Source: Nitrospinae bacterium bin107 (GTDB taxonomy: Bacteria; UBA8248). Taken from it: 64,000 bases of DNA. This document shows, piece after piece, positions 17,150 through 26,472 of this stretch. Location of the stretch: assembly GCA_002238965.1 (NCBI GenBank), contig MPNJ01000004.1, positions 62,001 through 126,000 on the forward strand, given 5' to 3'. The position numbers were made by a program, and so were the translations under genes. How positions within the stretch are numbered: the first letter of the stretch is position 1; each line of letters opens with the position of its first letter. The notes under the pieces were generated by a model, which was not told the origin of the DNA, made no database searches, and saw only the letters and a program-made list of their open reading frames with translations.

Positions 17150-17938
17150 ATGCCGGCGAAACTGGTCGTTGACAGACTATCGCACCACTATCCGGACGAA
17201 TACACGGGCGAGGACGTTCACGCGCTCGATCAGGTGAGCCTCTCGGTAGAGGACGGCGAGTTCTCCGCCGTCGTCGGCCCGAGCGGCTGCGGCAAGACCA
17301 CGCTCTTGAACATCCTCGCGGGGCTTCTCCCCCACACCGAGGGCAGCGTGCAGGTGGACGGCAGGGAGGTGGGGGGTCCCGGGCCGGACAGGGGGGTGGT
17401 GTTTCAGGAACACGCCATTCTCCCCTGGCGCACCGTGGCGAGAAACATCGGCCACGGCCTGGAGATTCAGGGCATCGCCAGGAGTGAGCGGGAGCAGCGG
17501 GTGCAGGAGTTCGTTGACCTGGTCGGCCTCTCGGGCTTTGAGGATCGCTATCCGCACGAGCTCTCGGGCGGCATGAAGCAGCGCTGCGCCCTCGCGCGGA
17601 CGCTGTGCGCGAACCCCGTCGTGATGCTGATGGACGAGCCCTTCGCCGCCGTGGACGCGCAGACGAGAATCACCCTGCAGGAAGAGTTGAACCGCATCGC
17701 CATCGCGACGCGCAAGACCATTCTCTTCATCACGCACAACGTGGATGAGGCCGCGTTCCTGGGCGATCGGTGCTTCATCTTCTCGCGCCGTCCGGGCAAG
17801 CTCAAGGCCACCGTCAAAATCGACGTTCCGCGCGAAAAACGCATCTGGAAGGACCTGCTCTCCGAGAAGTCCTACACCGACCCGCGCGATGAAATCCTCC
17901 GCCTCGTGCGCGAGGAGGTGTTCGATGACGAGGAGTAG
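17150..17938 (+). CDS. ABC transporter ATP-binding protein (SsuB/TauB/NrtD-like)
   Basis: 262 residues. Walker A GPSGCGKTT (43-51), Q-loop FQEHAILPW, signature LSGGMKQR (138-145), Walker B VVMLMDEP (157-164), and H-loop FITHNVDEAAFLGDR. Energises uptake by the two permeases that follow. ATG with a GGAAA-type site upstream. Its last 14 nt overlap the start of the first permease. Confidence 0.9.
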   Translation: MPAKLVVDRLSHHYPDEYTGEDVHALDQVSLSVEDGEFSAVVGPSGCGKTTLLNILAGLLPHTEGSVQVDGREVGGPGPDRGVVFQEHAILPWRTVARNIGHGLEIQGIARSEREQRVQEFVDLVGLSGFEDRYPHELSGGMKQRCALARTLCANPVVMLMDEPFAAVDAQTRITLQEELNRIAIATRKTILFITHNVDEAAFLGDRCFIFSRRPGKLKATVKIDVPREKRIWKDLLSEKSYTDPRDEILRLVREEVFDDEE

Positions 17939-18749
17939 CGAGACAGCTCCAAGAGGAAAAGCACGTTCGAGGCGCTGGATGAGTTTCATCAAGGGAGGCG
18001 GCATAGAACTCGTGCTCCTCATCGTGGGCATCCTGGCGCTGTGGAGTGTCCTCTCCCAGAACATCCCCAATCCGAGCCGATACCTACCCTCCCCCGTCTC
18101 CGTCGTCCTCTCTTCTTACGACGTCATCTGGAAGGGTTTATTGCCCAACTACATCGGCCAGACGCTCTGGCGGCTCGTCATCGGCAGCGCCATCGGCCTG
18201 TTGCTCGGCATCCCGTTCGGCATCGCCCTGGGGCTGAACCGCACCGTCTCGGACATGTTCTATCCCATCATGAATTTCTTTCAGTCCATATCGGGTATCG
18301 CCATCCTGCCCATCATCGTCGTCTGGTGGGGCAACAGCGAGAAGACGGTGTTCGTCGTCATTCTATACACCTGCTTTTTCCCGATCGCCTTCAACGTCCT
18401 GACGGGCGTTCGCAGCACCCCGATGATTCTGGTGAACGCCCTGAGAACACTCGGGGCTTCGCGCCTGAGAATCGTAAAGGACGTACTGATACCAAGCGCC
18501 ATGCCCCACATCGCCACAGGCGCCCGGCTGGGCATCGGCTACGCATGGCGGGCCGTCATCGCGGGCGAGATGCTCGCCGGCAGGCGCGGGTTGGGCTGGA
18601 TGATCTTCACCGCGCAGGATGCGGACCTCACCGCCCAGGTCATCCTCGGCATGGTGATGATCGGCGTCATCTGGATCATGATCGACCGCTTCGCCCTGCG
18701 TCCCATCGAGGCAGACACCATTCAAAGGTGGGGGCTCGTGCAAAGATGA
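17925..18749 (+). CDS. ABC transporter permease (SsuC/TauC-like), first subunit
   Basis: 274 residues from the ATG at 17925, which has AGGAGG 6 nt upstream; an alternative ATG at 17979 (MSFIKGGG) lies just before the first membrane span. Binding-protein-dependent inner-membrane component with about six spans and the EAA cytoplasmic loop (NALRTLGASRLRIVKDVLIPSAMPHI). It overlaps the second permease by ATGA. The two non-identical permeases probably form a heterodimer. Confidence 0.88.
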   Translation: MTRSSETAPRGKARSRRWMSFIKGGGIELVLLIVGILALWSVLSQNIPNPSRYLPSPVSVVLSSYDVIWKGLLPNYIGQTLWRLVIGSAIGLLLGIPFGIALGLNRTVSDMFYPIMNFFQSISGIAILPIIVVWWGNSEKTVFVVILYTCFFPIAFNVLTGVRSTPMILVNALRTLGASRLRIVKDVLIPSAMPHIATGARLGIGYAWRAVIAGEMLAGRRGLGWMIFTAQDADLTAQVILGMVMIGVIWIMIDRFALRPIEADTIQRWGLVQR

Positions 18750-19606
18750 GCGTACTCCAGACGGCCGCCATCAGTATTCAAAAACGCTTCGGCCGCCAGC
18801 GGCTCCGGAGAATCATGCTGGGGAGCATCCCCTTCGTCGTGCTGCTGGCCTTCTGGCAGATGAACACCTCGATGGGATGGCTCCCGCCTGTCTTCATCCC
18901 GCCCATCGGAACCATCTGGGAGGCGATTTACACGCTTTCAGATGGTTGTACAGGGGCGAGCGCGGTGCTCTCGATGCAGTACGAGTGCATGTTCACCAAC
19001 CACATTCTCTCGAGCCTGGGCCGCGTGGGCTTGAGCCTCGTCATCGGCATTCCATCGGGCATCGCCCTGGGCGTGCTGGCGGGCATGAGCCGCCGCTTCG
19101 CCCACGCGCTCGAGCCCATCGGCGTGTTCGCGAACGCCATATCGGGCATCGCATGGGTGCCGCTGGCCATCGTGTGGTTCGGAACCGGCTGGCTCACGAC
19201 GCTCTTCATCCTGCTGAACACCGTGTTCTGGCTCATTTTCTTCAACACGCTGCTGGGCGTGCGGGGTGTGCCGAGGGTGTATGAAAACTCCGTCATGACG
19301 ATGGGCGGCGGGCGGTGGGCCATCATCACCCAGGTCTATATCCCGGGCGCCCTGCCCAGCATCGTCACCGGCGTGCGCATGAGCATGGGCTTCGGCTGGC
19401 GCGCACTCATAGCAGCCGAGATGATAGGCGGCGACAGCGGCCTGGGCTTCATGATCTTCGTCTCCGCAGCCGAGTACAAGATTGAAGAAGTGTTCCTGGG
19501 CGTGCTCGTCATCGCCATCATGTGGATGATCACGGACAGGCTGCTTCTCATCCCGCTCGAAAGATGGACCATCCAGAGGTGGGGCATGGTCTGGAGGCCG
19601 GACTAA
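18746..19606 (+). CDS. ABC transporter permease (SsuC/TauC-like), second subunit
   Basis: 286 residues; ATG at 18746 in the ATGA overlap with the preceding stop. Inner-membrane permease with the EAA-type loop YENSVMTMGGGRWAIITQVYIPGALPSIV. Between the first and second spans it has a periplasmic insert with two cysteines (LSDGCTGASAVLSMQYECMF), which could form a disulfide. Partner of the first permease. Confidence 0.88.
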   Translation: MSVLQTAAISIQKRFGRQRLRRIMLGSIPFVVLLAFWQMNTSMGWLPPVFIPPIGTIWEAIYTLSDGCTGASAVLSMQYECMFTNHILSSLGRVGLSLVIGIPSGIALGVLAGMSRRFAHALEPIGVFANAISGIAWVPLAIVWFGTGWLTTLFILLNTVFWLIFFNTLLGVRGVPRVYENSVMTMGGGRWAIITQVYIPGALPSIVTGVRMSMGFGWRALIAAEMIGGDSGLGFMIFVSAAEYKIEEVFLGVLVIAIMWMITDRLLLIPLERWTIQRWGMVWRPD

Positions 19607-19609
19607 AAG

Positions 19610-19975
19610 ATGGACGATTCCGCAACCACTCCCAAGGGCGATCAGAGCGAGCGCCGCTGGACGCAGCACCCCACCGTGCGCTTCCTGGCCGCCGCGGCGC
19701 TTCTATTCGCCCTCTATTACGGATACGGCTACGCGACGGCCCCCTCGCGCCTCACGCCTGCGCTTAAGGCGCAACTGGCAACGGGTCCCGAAAGACTCGC
19801 CCTGCTCGTCACGGCGAAATTCCCGCCTGAGGAGTTCCACATCCGCATCTACCAGAACCTGGGCAGCATGCGCGGCGTCAAAGGCTCCACGGCCGAACTC
19901 GTCTCCGTCACGCCCTCGGGCTTGAGGACGCTCTCGCAGTATTACTGGATCGAGAAGATTGATTTGAAGAAATAA
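19610..19975 (+). CDS. Small hypothetical membrane-anchored protein
   Basis: 121 residues. One probable N-terminal membrane span (about 24-41, VRFLAAAALLFALYYGYGYA) after a charged cytoplasmic stretch, then a small periplasmic domain (RLALLVTAKFPPEEFHIRIYQNLGSMRGVKG). Starts 3 nt after the second permease stop, so it belongs to the transporter operon. No family recognised; an accessory of the importer is plausible. Confidence 0.65.
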   Translation: MDDSATTPKGDQSERRWTQHPTVRFLAAAALLFALYYGYGYATAPSRLTPALKAQLATGPERLALLVTAKFPPEEFHIRIYQNLGSMRGVKGSTAELVSVTPSGLRTLSQYYWIEKIDLKK

Positions 19976-20032
19976 CGGGAGAGCAAGGCGCGCTCCCCAT
20001 ACGCATCAAACTCCTGTCACGTCTGAGTCGGC

Positions 20033-20458
20033 TTACACCTGCCTCGGGTGCAGTTCTTCGTACTTGCCGTGGTCCGTGTCGATGTCCGCCATGTGGCGGA
20101 AAATCTCTTCATACCCCGGCGGTGAGAACATCCACAGGAGTTTCAGGGGAACATCGCCGGTGTTTCTCAAGCCATGCGTCACGCCCACGGGCAGAAAAGC
20201 GGTCATGCCTGCCTTGACCTGGTAGACCTCGCCGTCCACCTCCACTTCGGCCTCGCCTTCGTGGAAGAACAGGATTTCTTCTTCTTTTTCATGAAGATGG
20301 ACGGGGATTCCGCCGCCGACGGGGATGTCCTGATTCCCCATGCTGAGCATCCGGGAGTTCGTGTTCCGGGGGTCGATGAGGATGCGCCAGCCCCGGGGCA
20401 ATTCAATATCTTCCATCTCGATCTTTTCGCCGTCGTCCCAATCGAACACGTATGACAT
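20033..20458 (-). CDS. Cupin domain protein
   Basis: 141 residues. A single cupin barrel with motif 1 GGGIPVHLHEKEEEILFFHEG (His-x-His and Glu metal ligands) and motif 2 FLPVGVTHGLRNTG (His ligand). Probably binds Fe, Mn or Zn and acts as a small dioxygenase, isomerase or sensor. It lies 60 nt downstream of the luciferase-like gene on the same strand and is likely in one transcript with it. Confidence 0.8.
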   Translation of the reverse strand: MSYVFDWDDGEKIEMEDIELPRGWRILIDPRNTNSRMLSMGNQDIPVGGGIPVHLHEKEEEILFFHEGEAEVEVDGEVYQVKAGMTAFLPVGVTHGLRNTGDVPLKLLWMFSPPGYEEIFRHMADIDTDHGKYEELHPRQV

Positions 20459-20517
20459 GCGGATACCCTCCCCAGCCTTGCGCGCGAAGGCGTGGGCTGC
20501 GCCGGGTGAGCGGCGCG

Positions 20518-21555
20518 TCAGGCCATCGCGGGCGCGACCTCATTGGCGAATCTTTCCAGAAGTTTGAGAGACTCCTCGTGCTTCATCCCGTCGCCGTAAA
20601 CGCCGAGAATCACGTGGTTCAGACCGAAATCATCCCTCAAACGATAAAGCTCCTGAATGTTTTCTTCCACCGAACCGATGACGCCGCCGCCGTTCAGGAA
20701 TTCGCGAACGTCGAGCTTGTAACTCCAGTTGCGCTGGAGGTGCCTGCCCTCCTCGTCGGTGAACTCCACCTCGTTCACCCTGGCGCGGTATTCGAGATAA
20801 GAAGAAAGACCCCGCTCGAAGTTTTCGAGATAATCGCCCTGCTCGCCTTCTTCACACACATAGAATCGATGCGTCATGGTGTAGTCGACCTCGGAGAGGT
20901 CTCCCCCTCTCGCCGCCACGGCTTCCTCAAAGAGCTTCATCTTGTCCCGGTAGACCTGGGGACCCTTGAAGCCGGCCGAGGCCATGATCTTGAAGCCGTT
21001 CTCCCCTGCGTATGTGTAGGTCTCGGGGCTCGTGCCGGCCAGCCAGATCGGCGGCCTCGGCTTCTGTACGGGTTTGGGGAAAATTTCAACGTCCTTACAC
21101 TGATAGAACTCGCCCTCGAAGGTCACCTGCTCGCCTTCCAGGAGCCTCGAGATTATCTCCATTCCCTCGACGAGCCGCTTTCTGCTCTCTGAAGGCTTTA
21201 CGCCGAACGTCTTGAACTCCTTGGGCTGGGAACCCCGGCCCACGCCGAGTTCGAGCCGTCCACCGCTCAACAGATCGACCACCGCCGCCTGCTCGGCCAG
21301 GCGCACCGGGTTATGGAAGGGCAAGATGGAAATCGCCGTTCCCAAGCGGATGTTCTTCGTCTTCTGCGCCAGCGCAGCACACCAGAGCAGGGGATCCGGG
21401 CACATGCCCACCTTTGAGAAATGATGCTCCGCGAACCAGGCGCAATGGTAGCCGAGTTCATCCGCCGCCTGGCACTGCTCCATCACCTTCTGGTAGGCGT
21501 CGGCTTCCGATTCGTCCCCCTCGGGGCATATCACGTAAAAAATCGAGAATTTCAT
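20518..21555 (-). CDS. LLM-class flavin-dependent monooxygenase (luciferase-like)
   Basis: 345 residues. TIM-barrel of the bacterial luciferase family: ADELGYHCAWFAEHHFS, LGTAISILPFHNPVRLAEQAAVVDLLSGGRLELGVGRGSQPKEFKTFG, and PPIWLAGTSPETYTYAGENG. Uses reduced flavin supplied by a reductase to oxygenate an organic substrate such as an alkanesulfonate, alkane or amine. Its closeness to the SsuA/TauA-type importer makes desulfonation an attractive but unproven idea. Divergent from the SDR gene at 21748. Confidence 0.82.
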   Translation of the reverse strand: MKFSIFYVICPEGDESEADAYQKVMEQCQAADELGYHCAWFAEHHFSKVGMCPDPLLWCAALAQKTKNIRLGTAISILPFHNPVRLAEQAAVVDLLSGGRLELGVGRGSQPKEFKTFGVKPSESRKRLVEGMEIISRLLEGEQVTFEGEFYQCKDVEIFPKPVQKPRPPIWLAGTSPETYTYAGENGFKIMASAGFKGPQVYRDKMKLFEEAVAARGGDLSEVDYTMTHRFYVCEEGEQGDYLENFERGLSSYLEYRARVNEVEFTDEEGRHLQRNWSYKLDVREFLNGGGVIGSVEENIQELYRLRDDFGLNHVILGVYGDGMKHEESLKLLERFANEVAPAMA

Positions 21556-21747
21556 TTCACCCTATCCTTCATCTTCTTTCCGAACTTGAGCGCACATTAC
21601 CAGTCCACCTCCCCTCTCGGGCGATTTCGTCTATTGAGCGGAATCATCAAATTAGCATCTTCTTCAGGGTCTGAGAAGCGCGCCAGCCTTGGGCGACAAT
21701 TTTACCGACCTGGGCTAGGATGCGGCATTATCCAAAGGAGGAAACTC

Positions 21748-22497
21748 ATGCGTTTCGAGAACAAGACCATCATCATCACGGGTGCGGGCGGAGGCATCGG
21801 ACGGGCGAGCGCGCTCAGGCTCGCGCGCGAGGGTGCGCACGTCGTCTGCATGGACATCGCCGAATCTCGCGAGGAAACCGTCAAACTCATCAAAGAGGAC
21901 GACGGAGGCGACGCGAGTTCAGTGGCCTATGACGCATTGAACTCAGAAGATGTGAAACGAGTCTTCCAGGAGACCATTTCAACGCACGGATCCATTGACG
22001 GCCTCGTGAACTGCGTCGGAGCGGGTCTGCCTCTCTCGGCACTGGAGATCGACGAAGAGGCGTTCGACAAGATGTTCGACATGAACGTCAAGACCACCTA
22101 CCGCGCCTGCTGGGCGGTGCTGCCCCACATGCAGGAGCGAAGGAGCGGCAGAATCGTCAATTTCTCCTCCGTCGCGGGCCGCTCCGCCAGCGTGCTCCAG
22201 GGACCGCATTATTCGAGCGCCAAGGCCGCCGTCATCGGTCTGACGCGCCACCTGGCGCGCGAGTTCGGCCCCCACAACATCAACGTGAACGCGATAGCGC
22301 CCGGCGTCATCGGCACCGATCGCATCCTCGAACAAATGAGTGATACGCAAAGGCAAAGAACCGAAGGCGCCACGCCCCTGGGACGCATCGGCAGCCCTGA
22401 TGATATCGCGGGCGTCGTCGCCTTCCTCGCATCCGAAGATGCGCGCCACGTCACCGGCGTCACCATCGACGTGAACGGGGGATTCTTCCTGGCTTAG
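21748..22497 (+). CDS. SDR family oxidoreductase
   Basis: 249 residues. AAAGGAGG lies just upstream of the ATG at 21748, which fixes the start inside a longer frame. TGAGGGIG (11-18), VNCVG in place of NNAG, catalytic Ser, Tyr155 and Lys159 (YSSAK), and VDVNGGFF at the end. Resembles 3-oxoacyl-ACP-reductase-like dehydrogenases. Convergent with the TRAP permease gene; a palindromic repeat lies between. Confidence 0.85.
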   Translation: MRFENKTIIITGAGGGIGRASALRLAREGAHVVCMDIAESREETVKLIKEDDGGDASSVAYDALNSEDVKRVFQETISTHGSIDGLVNCVGAGLPLSALEIDEEAFDKMFDMNVKTTYRACWAVLPHMQERRSGRIVNFSSVAGRSASVLQGPHYSSAKAAVIGLTRHLAREFGPHNINVNAIAPGVIGTDRILEQMSDTQRQRTEGATPLGRIGSPDDIAGVVAFLASEDARHVTGVTIDVNGGFFLA

Positions 22498-22586
22498 CCG
22501 GTAAGGATTTTCTCAGGCGACCTAAAGGGGAGTTGTTGAACAGTCCTGATGAACAAGGGTTTGGCATAACCGGGATGGGGCGGTTT

Positions 22587-22637
22587 TTGTAGGTAGCGCT
22601 CCCTTCTTGGGAGCGTTACATATATGTCCGACCTACA
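22587..22637. repeat. Short palindromic repeat, TTGTAGGT...ACCTACA type
   Basis: Ends TGTAGGT and ACCTACA are complementary; inside is a 7-bp hairpin CGCTCCC / GGGAGCG (22597-22603 with 22609-22615). It lies between convergent genes, where it may double as a terminator. Related in ends and in a CATATATG core to the elements near 62.8 kb. Confidence 0.5.
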
Positions 22638-22681
22638 CACAAACAAATTTTCCCACTCCGGGTTTTACAACAACCCAAGAG

Positions 22682-24820
22682 CTAACCCTCGGGAGACTCC
22701 GCCTCAAATGGCACGGGGGTCACGAAATCCTTTGGCCGCATGAGCTGCATGACGACCGAGACGATCAGCAGCGCAAGCCCCGTCGTCTTGAACCACATGC
22801 CGTTCCAGAACAGGGCTACACCGGCTACACCCATGAGGACGCGGTCCAACACCGTCAGGATGCGCAGGAAATAGCCTTCCAGAGCCGCAGAGGTGCATAT
22901 GAAGCCAAGGGCAGCGCTCACCCACACCAGGATAACCTGATCCCAGGGCCCGTTGATCAGGATCGGCGTGTAGGCCATCAGCAGCGGGACGACGTAGAGC
23001 GGCTTCGCCAGCTTGAGCGATATGAATCCCGTCCGCATGGGGTCGCACTGCGCGACTCCCGCGGCCACGAACGCGCCGAGAGCAAAGGGCGGCGTGAGGG
23101 CCGCGTCCTGGCTCAGCCAGAGGATGATCATGTGCGCGGTGAACATCGAGAGCCCGAAGTCCATGAGCGCGGGGCCGGCCAGTATAGCGATGAGTATGTA
23201 GCTCGCCGTGATCGTCATCCCCATGCCCAGGATGTAGCTGGCGAGCGCCACCAGAGCCACCGCCAGCCAGAGCATGTTGTTCGAATAGGAGAGGATAATG
23301 GCCGTCATCTTCTGGGCCAGATCGGGATGCGTAACGCCCGTGAGCACGAGGCCCATGACGCCCGCCGTCGCGCCGATGACGAGCGAATTCACAGAACCCG
23401 TGACGAATGCGTCCCCGATTTCGGACATGATGCGCCGCGCCTCCTGATGCCGCCACGACAAGAAGCAGGCGATCAGCACGTAGAAATACACCGCGTCGCC
23501 GCCGTAAATGATGCTGGCGAAGAATACAGCCGCCTGCAGCCCCAGGAGATACCAGCATTTCTGCTTGAACGTGCTCACCACCACGGAGGCGACGATGGCC
23601 CAGAAGCCCGCGAAAAACGGCGAAAACTGAAGGATGAGAAGCATGATGAGCAAGACGATGGGGATGAGCAGAATCCCGTCTTTTTTCATCACGCCCCAGA
23701 AATCGGGCAACTCATCCTTGGTAAGGCCTTGTAAGTTGTTCTTGCTCGCGTAGTAGTGGACCGACATGAAGACGGAGAGATAATAGAGCAGCGCGGGCAC
23801 GAGGCTCACGAGCGCGACCTTGTAGTAGGGCGTCTCGGTCATCGCCGCGAGGATGAAGGCGGCGGACGCCATGATGGGCGGCATCAGGTGGCCGCCGATG
23901 CTGGCCACCGCCTCTGTCGCCGCGGCGTAGGTGGCCTTGAATCCCGCGCGCTTCATGAGGGGGATAGTAAACGTGCCGGTGATGACGATGTTCGCCGCCC
24001 CGCTGCCCACGATAGAGCCGACGAGGCCGCTCGACACCACGGACGCCTTCGCCGCCCCGCCCTTGAAGCGGCCCACGAGCGCGAAGGCGAGATCGACGAA
24101 CACGTCCCCCACCCTCGTGGCCTGGAGCAGCGCGCCGAATATCAGGAAGAGGAACACAACTTGCGCGTAGACGCGGGTGATGACCCCGTAGATGCCCGAC
24201 TGGCTGTAAAGGTAGCCCATCACGTAGCCGAACTCCGCGCCCTTGTGCGAGAGCAGACCGGGAAACATCGGTCCCGCCCAGTCGTAGAACAGGAACACGA
24301 TGGCGACGATGGGCAAGACCAGACCGAGCACGCGGCGGCACGTTTCCCATACGAGGCATGCGGCGGCGAAGCCGAACACCACGTCGTTCCATTCCACGAT
24401 GCCCGCCCGTGCGCCCCGATCGTCGTAGTAATACATGAACTCGCACATCACGACGAAGCTGAGTACGCACCAGAGCAAGTCGAAACCAGAGGGCCTGTCC
24501 TTAGGCGAATTCTCCCTGCAGGGGTACAGCATAAAAGTAAGAACGGATGTAAAGCAGATGAATAAGGGAAGAGAGAACTGTTCTCCGTAATACGGGATGT
24601 AGGGAAATTCGAGTTGCATCAGTTTCAATGCTCTGGGGCCGAAGACCGTAAAACTTCCGTTCACCGCGCCGAAGAGAAAATATACGGCGAAGATGAAGCC
24701 CAGCACGCGCAGCGCCCAGAGGGAATTACCGCTCAGCGTCCTCGTCGTGGAGAGACCCGCCCCGAGGATGCTGCCGATTTTGTCCAAAACGCCGCGAAAA
24801 CCCAATACGTGACCCCCCAA
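22682..24820 (-). CDS. TRAP transporter permease, fused small and large subunits (TAXI type)
   Basis: About 712 residues, very hydrophobic. An N-terminal 4-span DctQ-like part and a 12-span DctM-like part are fused, as is usual for TAXI-TRAP systems. Core motifs include GGAAKASVVSSGLVGSIVGSGAANIVITGTFTIPLM and MGMTITASYILIAILAGPAL. Uses an ion gradient to import the ligand bound by the neighbouring receptor. The start is uncertain: TTG at 24820, or TTG at 24805 with a G-rich site before it. It lies 106 nt after the receptor gene. Confidence 0.87.
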   Translation of the reverse strand: MGGHVLGFRGVLDKIGSILGAGLSTTRTLSGNSLWALRVLGFIFAVYFLFGAVNGSFTVFGPRALKLMQLEFPYIPYYGEQFSLPLFICFTSVLTFMLYPCRENSPKDRPSGFDLLWCVLSFVVMCEFMYYYDDRGARAGIVEWNDVVFGFAAACLVWETCRRVLGLVLPIVAIVFLFYDWAGPMFPGLLSHKGAEFGYVMGYLYSQSGIYGVITRVYAQVVFLFLIFGALLQATRVGDVFVDLAFALVGRFKGGAAKASVVSSGLVGSIVGSGAANIVITGTFTIPLMKRAGFKATYAAATEAVASIGGHLMPPIMASAAFILAAMTETPYYKVALVSLVPALLYYLSVFMSVHYYASKNNLQGLTKDELPDFWGVMKKDGILLIPIVLLIMLLILQFSPFFAGFWAIVASVVVSTFKQKCWYLLGLQAAVFFASIIYGGDAVYFYVLIACFLSWRHQEARRIMSEIGDAFVTGSVNSLVIGATAGVMGLVLTGVTHPDLAQKMTAIILSYSNNMLWLAVALVALASYILGMGMTITASYILIAILAGPALMDFGLSMFTAHMIILWLSQDAALTPPFALGAFVAAGVAQCDPMRTGFISLKLAKPLYVVPLLMAYTPILINGPWDQVILVWVSAALGFICTSAALEGYFLRILTVLDRVLMGVAGVALFWNGMWFKTTGLALLIVSVVMQLMRPKDFVTPVPFEAESPEG

Positions 24821-24879
24821 GAACGATGCCGCATTTCCGGCAAGGCTCCATCAACGAGAAGAAATGCCTCGCTGGAAAT

Positions 24880-24910
24880 ACCGGCCGGGAGATTGCCTCC
24901 CCCGGCCGGT
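24880..24910 (-). promoter_or_regulatory. Intra-operon GC-rich hairpin after the TAXI receptor gene
   Basis: A 10-bp perfect stem (24880-24889 with 24901-24910) and 11-nt loop in the gap between the receptor stop and the permease start. No T tail. Probably stabilises the receptor mRNA or limits read-through to the permease, like the hairpin at 17090. Confidence 0.6.
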
Positions 24911-24926
24911 GAAATGCGTGAGACTT

Positions 24927-25907
24927 CTATTTCATCGGCAGCTTGTTGCCGACATCCTTCCAGTAACGCGCCGCGCCCGGATGCACCTTCAGATTGATGG
25001 CGGCCATCCCTTTCAGATCCGGAGCCGTCACGAAGCCCGAAGCCCAACCCTTGTGCACTTTCAGCAGGAACTCGCGGCCCTTCTTCGAGAAGTTGATGCG
25101 CGCGACTTCATAGACGACATCGTTGGGCACGTTGCAGCCTACGATGGTCCACGCGGCGTAGCCGATGGTGGGCACCGGCTTGTCGACGCCGTTGTATGCA
25201 TTCTTGACGATGGTTGTCTTGAAATAAGCCGCATTCGACTTGAGTAGGCCGTCGCCCACTTTCCCGTCCAACGGAACGAGGGTGATGGGCAGCGAAGTCG
25301 CCAGCTTCAAGACGGCCGGCGAGGGCACGGGGTTCGGGATGGTGAAGGCGTCCAGACGACCGTCCTTGATGGCGTCGGCCGCCACGTTCCAGTTCAGGTT
25401 CTCCTCGCGCACCTTGATGCCGGCGAGCCCTACGACGGTGCGCGTCATGAAGTGCGTGCTGCTGCCCCGGCGCGCGAAGCTCACGCGCTTGCCGTTCAGA
25501 TCGGCGACCGTCTTGATGCCCGAGTCCTTCCGCACGGCGATGTGGAACTGCGAGACCGTGCCGGGTCCAAAACCACACACATTTTTGTAGGGCTTTTTGA
25601 ACATCTTCTTGCCCTTAAGCGCCAAATCCACGAGCGTGGCCACGCCCAGAGCAAACTCGGCTTTGCCGTTTTCGACCAGCCGGATGTCTTCCACCGCGCC
25701 GCGCGTGGTGAGGTTGCTCATCTCCACGGTCTTCGATTCCTTGGACACCAATGCAGCTAAACCACCCCAGATCACGTAGGCGGCGGCGCCCGGCGCAGCG
25801 CCGGCGACCGAGGTCTTGATGCGGGCGGCTTCGGCGCCTGAGAACGACAGGCCGACCGCCAGCGTGAACGCAACTGCTGCAATCGCAGCGTTTTTCAGAT
25901 ACTTCAT
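24927..25907 (-). CDS. TAXI family TRAP transporter solute-binding receptor
   Basis: 326 residues. The start MKYLKNAAIAAVAF (25907) has GGAGGAG just upstream; longer in-frame extension is excluded by this and by the signal peptide, which ends near GAEA (27). The mature protein shows the TAXI pattern GAAPGAAAYVIWGGLAALVSK, NLTTRGAVEDIRLVENGKAEFALGVATLVDLA and RVSFARRGSSTHFMTRTVVG. Periplasmic receptor for the fused permease downstream. Ligand unknown; the following catabolic genes suggest a carboxylated or amide compound. Confidence 0.88.
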   Translation of the reverse strand: MKYLKNAAIAAVAFTLAVGLSFSGAEAARIKTSVAGAAPGAAAYVIWGGLAALVSKESKTVEMSNLTTRGAVEDIRLVENGKAEFALGVATLVDLALKGKKMFKKPYKNVCGFGPGTVSQFHIAVRKDSGIKTVADLNGKRVSFARRGSSTHFMTRTVVGLAGIKVREENLNWNVAADAIKDGRLDAFTIPNPVPSPAVLKLATSLPITLVPLDGKVGDGLLKSNAAYFKTTIVKNAYNGVDKPVPTIGYAAWTIVGCNVPNDVVYEVARINFSKKGREFLLKVHKGWASGFVTAPDLKGMAAINLKVHPGAARYWKDVGNKLPMK

Positions 25908-25983
25908 CTGTTTCTCCTCCTTGGTGAATAGTGTGTTGCAACGAAATAAAAAGATTCCCGGAATACTTGCCCAAAAACGAGAA

Positions 25984-26472
25984 TCAGGAACTCTCCTCTT
26001 CTTCGCGAAACACGTCGATATCGCAATAGAGCTCGATATAGTTGCCATCCGGGTCGCAGAAATGAAAGGCGCGGTTGCCGCTGCCCTGCTCGAACCCGTC
26101 TCCCTCGGGGCCATGGACCAGAGGGCCGTATTCAATCTTCACGCCGCACTCTTTCAGGTGCCGAAGCGCCTTGAGCCACTCTCCCCGGTCCGGTAGTTCG
26201 AAAGCCAGGTGCTGAAATCCCGGCTTGGCTTCCGTCATGGAATTGCCTGATTCGGGATAGAGCCCCGAGGCATTCTCCGGGGTCTGGAAGAAGACGACCT
26301 CATGATGGGTGACATCGCAGCGCAGAAATACAGAAGCGCCTCCCGGCACCATTGCGCCCGGGCCGCTCCTGCTCGTTACCTTGAACCCCAGCACCCGGGT
26401 GTAGAAATCCTCCATCCGGGCCAGATCTTTCGTCCAGAATCCAACGTGCCCTATTTTCGTCGTTTTGAACAT
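25984..26472 (-). CDS. VOC family protein (extradiol dioxygenase-like)
   Basis: 162 residues starting MFKTTKIGHVGFWTKDLARMEDFY (ATG 26472). Two VOC modules: the first His in IGHVGF, the second in FQHLAFEL, and Glu in DPDGNYIELYCDI are the expected metal triad, as in the protein at 5857. Likely a ring-cleaving dioxygenase or isomerase. Lies between the receptor and the amidase in the same-strand run. Confidence 0.8.
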   Translation of the reverse strand: MFKTTKIGHVGFWTKDLARMEDFYTRVLGFKVTSRSGPGAMVPGGASVFLRCDVTHHEVVFFQTPENASGLYPESGNSMTEAKPGFQHLAFELPDRGEWLKALRHLKECGVKIEYGPLVHGPEGDGFEQGSGNRAFHFCDPDGNYIELYCDIDVFREEEESS

